From CATOSP01 sp034422355 (GTDB lineage: Bacteria; Chloroflexota; Dehalococcoidia; Lucifugimonadales; UBA3495), in contig DAOUJS010000008.1 in the NCBI GenBank assembly GCA_034422355.1, positions 1 to 64,000 of the forward strand: DNA of 64,000 bases. Direction: 5' to 3'. Below, piece after piece: positions 61,130 to 64,000 of the stretch. Made by a program: the position numbers and the translations under genes. Positions within the stretch are counted from its first letter, which is position 1, and each line of letters begins with the position of its first letter. The notes beneath the pieces are model-generated. The model was not told the origin of the DNA and searched no databases. It worked only from the letters and a program-made list of their open reading frames with translations.

Positions 61130-61160
61130 TCCTTAACGCAACAGCTAGGCCAGTCACATC

Positions 61161-62231
61161 CTACTGGAAGTACGGGATCACGTGCCGCCCCATCAGCTTG
61201 ATCGAGTCCATGATCCGGGTATGTTCCAGGTTCCCCGGCTGCACGAAGCATAGCACCTGGTCCACCCCCGCCTCCTGGTACTTCTTCATCACCTCGATAA
61301 TGGTGTCCGGGCTGCCCATTGCGAAAGCCCCCGACGCCAGATGGTCCTCCGCCGTCTTGTCGGCCCGCTCCGTCTGCACCGCATCCACCGCGAAGCGGTA
61401 GGAATCGGGCACCTTCCGGCCCGCCCAAGGCGCATAGAGGTTCTCCGCCTGCTGCACGAACCACGCCCCCTCCTGCCCGCCGATGCGCCGCGCCTCCTCA
61501 TCGTCCTCGCCGCAATGCACGATGCACAGGGCCGCGACCTGGTCGTTGACGAAAGCGCCCACCGGCTCGGCGTTCTTCACCGCCTCCTTGTATGCCGCGA
61601 CCCGCTCCTCCATCTGGGCGTAGCCGCCCAGGTTGAAGCACAGCACCCCCAACCCCAATTCCCCGGCTTGGCGGAAGGAATCGGGCTGGCTACAGGCCAC
61701 CCACAGCGGCGGATGCGGATTCTGCACTGGCTTGGGGATGACTGACCGCTCCGGGATGTTGAAGAACTCCCCCTGGTGCGAGAAGGGGTCCTCGGTCCAC
61801 ATCTTGGGTATCATACCGATGGCTTCCCGCCACTGGGCCCTGGTCTGCTCCGGGTCAACCTCGAACCCGTCCATCTCGATCAGGGTCGTTGACCGCCCCG
61901 TGCCCAGGTCCATGCGGCCGTCGCTGAGGATGTCCAGCACCGCCGCCCGCTCCGCCACCCTGACGGGATGGTTGTACTGCCCAGGCAACAGCGCCACGGC
62001 GTGGCCGATGCGGATGCGCTTGGTGCGTTGCGAGATGGCTCCGTAGAGCACCTCCGGCGCGGAGCAGTGGGAGAACTCCCGCAGGAAGTGGTGCTCCACC
62101 GTCCAGAAATAATCGAACCCTACCTCATCCGCCAGGTCCACCTGGGCCAGCACCTGCTTGTACCGCTCCGCCTCAACGCCGGGATAGTGTGGCTCCGGTA
62201 TCTGAATCTCGTACATCAATCCGAATTTCAT
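61161..62231 (-). CDS. LLM class flavin-dependent oxidoreductase (bacterial luciferase-like)
   Basis: 356 residues. KFGLMYEIQIPEPHYPG, YFWTVEHHFLREFSH, RIRIGHAVALLPGQYNHPVRVAERAAVLDILSDGRMDLGTGRS and PKPVQNPHPPLWVACSQPDSF place it in the alkanal-monooxygenase-like group. GAGGAAT precedes the ATG. Substrate unknown. Confidence 0.88.
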   Translation of the reverse strand: MKFGLMYEIQIPEPHYPGVEAERYKQVLAQVDLADEVGFDYFWTVEHHFLREFSHCSAPEVLYGAISQRTKRIRIGHAVALLPGQYNHPVRVAERAAVLDILSDGRMDLGTGRSTTLIEMDGFEVDPEQTRAQWREAIGMIPKMWTEDPFSHQGEFFNIPERSVIPKPVQNPHPPLWVACSQPDSFRQAGELGLGVLCFNLGGYAQMEERVAAYKEAVKNAEPVGAFVNDQVAALCIVHCGEDDEEARRIGGQEGAWFVQQAENLYAPWAGRKVPDSYRFAVDAVQTERADKTAEDHLASGAFAMGSPDTIIEVMKKYQEAGVDQVLCFVQPGNLEHTRIMDSIKLMGRHVIPYFQ

Positions 62232-62405
62232 ACCCTGTATTCCTCACAGCGTAACTTTGCGGCCATTCTAGCACAGGGTCATCTACAACGCAGGTTGAAA
62301 TCAGTGGCAGAGGCCAGTTGACACCTAACCATCTCCGACGGGCACAATACGGGACAGCGAACCAGTACCGCCTATACACGCGACCACGGAGATTCTCGTA
62401 AAGTC

Positions 62406-63056
62406 ATGCCCGATTTAACTATTGATACCCTCAAGTCAGAAGCCAATGTATTTGCGGAAGCCGAATCACGACATGAAGAGCCCAGCTTGTACTGGGTGAC
62501 GGACGGCAAAGCCATCGGGACATATTTCGAGCAGAAGTTTCGAGCCTATCTCAAGGGACAGTACGATTATGAGGAGGGATCATCAGCCAAGGGCATTGAT
62601 TTCCCCGGTCTCGCCACCGATATGAAGGTGACGAGTATCCGGCAGCCTCAGTCCTCTTCTCCGTACAGGTCAGCCCGCCAGAAGATATACGGACTCGGGC
62701 ATTCGCTTCTGGTCTTCGTTTATGCAAAGGCTGACAATACCGTCAGTGAGACCGGACGGCTAGATATAAGACATGTTGTATTCGTGGAGGCAAACCGGAC
62801 AGCTGATTACCAAATGACCACAGGGATAACCAACATACTTCAAAACAGCGGCAACAAGGACGACCTCATCGCTTTTATGATGGATCGGATGCTTCCGGTA
62901 GATGACATCGAAGCGTCAAACCTGGCAGACGAACTGCTGGAGACCCCTCCGGCGATAGGATACCTCACGATTTCCAACGCCCTCCAGTGGCGGCTGCAAT
63001 TCCGCCGTGTAATAAGCGAGGCCGACATTGTTACTGGAGTGGTCCGCGTCAAGTGA
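62406..63056 (+). CDS. Type II restriction endonuclease (PD-(D/E)XK type)
   Basis: 216 residues. GTYFEQKFRAYLKGQYDYEEG then SSAKGIDFPGLATDMKVTS supplies the ID...D-K catalytic pattern of PD-(D/E)XK nucleases. QSSSPYRSARQKIYGLGHSLLVFVY follows. The C terminus is helical. Its stop overlaps the methyltransferase start by three bases, so the pair forms a type II restriction-modification operon. Recognition site unknown. Confidence 0.8.
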   Translation: MPDLTIDTLKSEANVFAEAESRHEEPSLYWVTDGKAIGTYFEQKFRAYLKGQYDYEEGSSAKGIDFPGLATDMKVTSIRQPQSSSPYRSARQKIYGLGHSLLVFVYAKADNTVSETGRLDIRHVVFVEANRTADYQMTTGITNILQNSGNKDDLIAFMMDRMLPVDDIEASNLADELLETPPAIGYLTISNALQWRLQFRRVISEADIVTGVVRVK

Positions 63057-64000
63057 AGCAAATTAAAACACGGCGCAAGGTTGAATTTGGCGATTTTCAG
63101 ACCCCCTTGCCGCTTGCCAAATCAGTCTGTGCCCTCATTGGCAATACCGGTTTTAAGCCGTCTACGATTATCGAACCTACCTGCGGGCAAGGAAACTTCT
63201 TGAGGGCAGCGCTTGGGATATTTCCGAATGCCAGGATAGTGGGCTATGAATACGATCCAACGTATACTAGCCTGGCAATTGGCTCTGTGTCACGGTCTCC
63301 TCAAGCCACAGTCTACCGCAGCGATTTCTTCCTGACCGATTGGGATGCCGAACTGGAGCAGGTGGAAGATCCCTTGCTCGTACTTGGAAATCCGCCGTGG
63401 GTCACCAACTCCGTACTCGGTTCTATGGACGGGCGTAACATTCCCCCCAAGTCCAACTTGGATCGACTGCGAGGCATTGACGCCATCACTGGGAAGGCGA
63501 ATTTCGATATATCGGAGTGGATGATTCGGGAAAATCTGCGATGGTTCGCTCACCGGGAGGGGGCCATTGCGGTGCTCTGCAAGACCAGTGTGGCACGCAG
63601 AATACTGTCATACGCATGGTCAACCCGCGCCCCCATCGCATCCGCATCAATTTTCAGGATCAACGCAGACCGGGAGTTTGGTGCTTCGGTAGACGCATGT
63701 CTTCTGTATATCCGGCTAGCTCCAGAATCGGAAACCAACTCCTGTGACGTTTACGATGGTCTATCTTCATTGAGTCCGTCGTCACGTTTCGGGATCAAAC
63801 ATTCCACGCTCTTGTCTGGACTTGACCCTGCCGCTGCCAGTAGAGTGTCAGATCTTTACTCAAACACGCAAGCCGGTTGGCGGTCGGGCGTAAAGCATGA
63901 CTGCCGGAAAGTGTTTGAGTTATCGATGAGAAACGGCGAATTGGTCAATGATCTTGGTGAGACAGTCAGGGTGGAGTCCGAAAACATAGTATTTCCACTG
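63053..64000 (+). CDS. Adenine-specific DNA methyltransferase (cut by window end)
   Basis: 316 codons from GTG 63053 (GTGA overlap), still open at the window end. Early FGDFQTPLPLAKSV and IEPTCGQGNFLRAAL are the SAM-binding motifs. LVLGNPPWVTNS is the NPPW catalytic motif of N6-adenine enzymes. RAPIASASIFRINADREFG follows. It protects host sites from the adjacent nuclease. The 3' part is missing. Confidence 0.87.
   Translation, partial: MKQIKTRRKVEFGDFQTPLPLAKSVCALIGNTGFKPSTIIEPTCGQGNFLRAALGIFPNARIVGYEYDPTYTSLAIGSVSRSPQATVYRSDFFLTDWDAELEQVEDPLLVLGNPPWVTNSVLGSMDGRNIPPKSNLDRLRGIDAITGKANFDISEWMIRENLRWFAHREGAIAVLCKTSVARRILSYAWSTRAPIASASIFRINADREFGASVDACLLYIRLAPESETNSCDVYDGLSSLSPSSRFGIKHSTLLSGLDPAAASRVSDLYSNTQAGWRSGVKHDCRKVFELSMRNGELVNDLGETVRVESENIVFPL

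Noticed and set aside
1..64000. CRISPR array, rRNA operon, prophage or complete insertion sequence
   Set aside because: No regularly spaced repeats, no rRNA sequence, no phage structural genes and no complete transposase were seen; only the transposase tail at 1-98.

Overview
The window is a high-GC, gene-dense bacterial chromosome segment with short intergenic spaces and genes on both strands. Gene content suggests a Chloroflexota lineage of the Dehalococcoidia/SAR202 type. The clues are four luciferase-like (LLM) flavin/F420 oxidoreductases, an MmgE/PrpD protein, several SDR enzymes, a corrinoid/UroD/homocysteine methyltransferase group, peptide-type ABC systems with Thr/Pro/Ala-rich lipoproteins, PdxS/PdxT-type B6 synthesis, a type 2 ArgC and many GTG/TTG starts. 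The assignment is inferred from family content; no rRNA or marker phylogeny is available here.

Layout. 1-98: the C-terminal end of a transposase. 331-9776: catabolic-type enzymes (ABM-like, GlcG/HbpS-like, MFS transporter, LLM oxidoreductase, double CMD protein, alpha/beta hydrolase, HPP membrane protein, MmgE/PrpD) plus a tRNA-like element. 9927-11090: two small lipoproteins. 11318-16509: pdxS, a retropepsin-like protease, pdxT, an R3H/AAA ATPase and tmk. 16641-21375: a SelW-like selenoprotein on the minus strand, then a substrate-binding protein and two permeases. 21576-25942: amidohydrolase, an ATPase plus DUF4276 pair, an aldolase and an LLM enzyme. 26309-28987: tRNA-Ser(CGA), an ABC-F ATPase and hicBA. 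29434-35919: SDRs, an RmlD-like reductase, a VOC protein, a TPP enzyme, a GNAT and small proteins. 36003-41948: corrinoid methyl-transfer genes interrupted by DUF5615/DUF433, DUF4268 and an orphan HicB. 42195-44759: a collagen-like lipoprotein, then an RHH gene plus a zinc-ribbon/glycine-rich gene behind a palindromic operator. 44806-48896: a second, divergently arranged peptide ABC system. 48921-54854: LLM enzyme, epimerase, GuaB3-like protein, UGSC selenoprotein and ArgC. 54920-56679: a decayed DNA methyltransferase/endonuclease and two unknown genes. 56984-58740: two desulforedoxin-like mini-proteins and an ammonium transporter. 58896-60987: a secreted-protease locus with a nonsense codon. 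61161-64000: an LLM enzyme and a type II restriction-modification pair cut by the window end.

The main theme found is selenocysteine. Three genes contain an in-frame TGA where selenocysteine is plausible: a SelW/Rdx protein (CxxU), a UGSC-motif protein with a SECIS-like hairpin whose loop contains GGTC, and an MFS transporter in which TGA replaces the Cys of an FFVCGF-type motif. The first two belong to known selenoprotein families and indicate that the organism decodes UGA as Sec. That makes the third a candidate new selenoprotein rather than a pseudogene. No selA, selB, selC or selD is in the window. Neither peptide ABC operon carries its ATPase genes.
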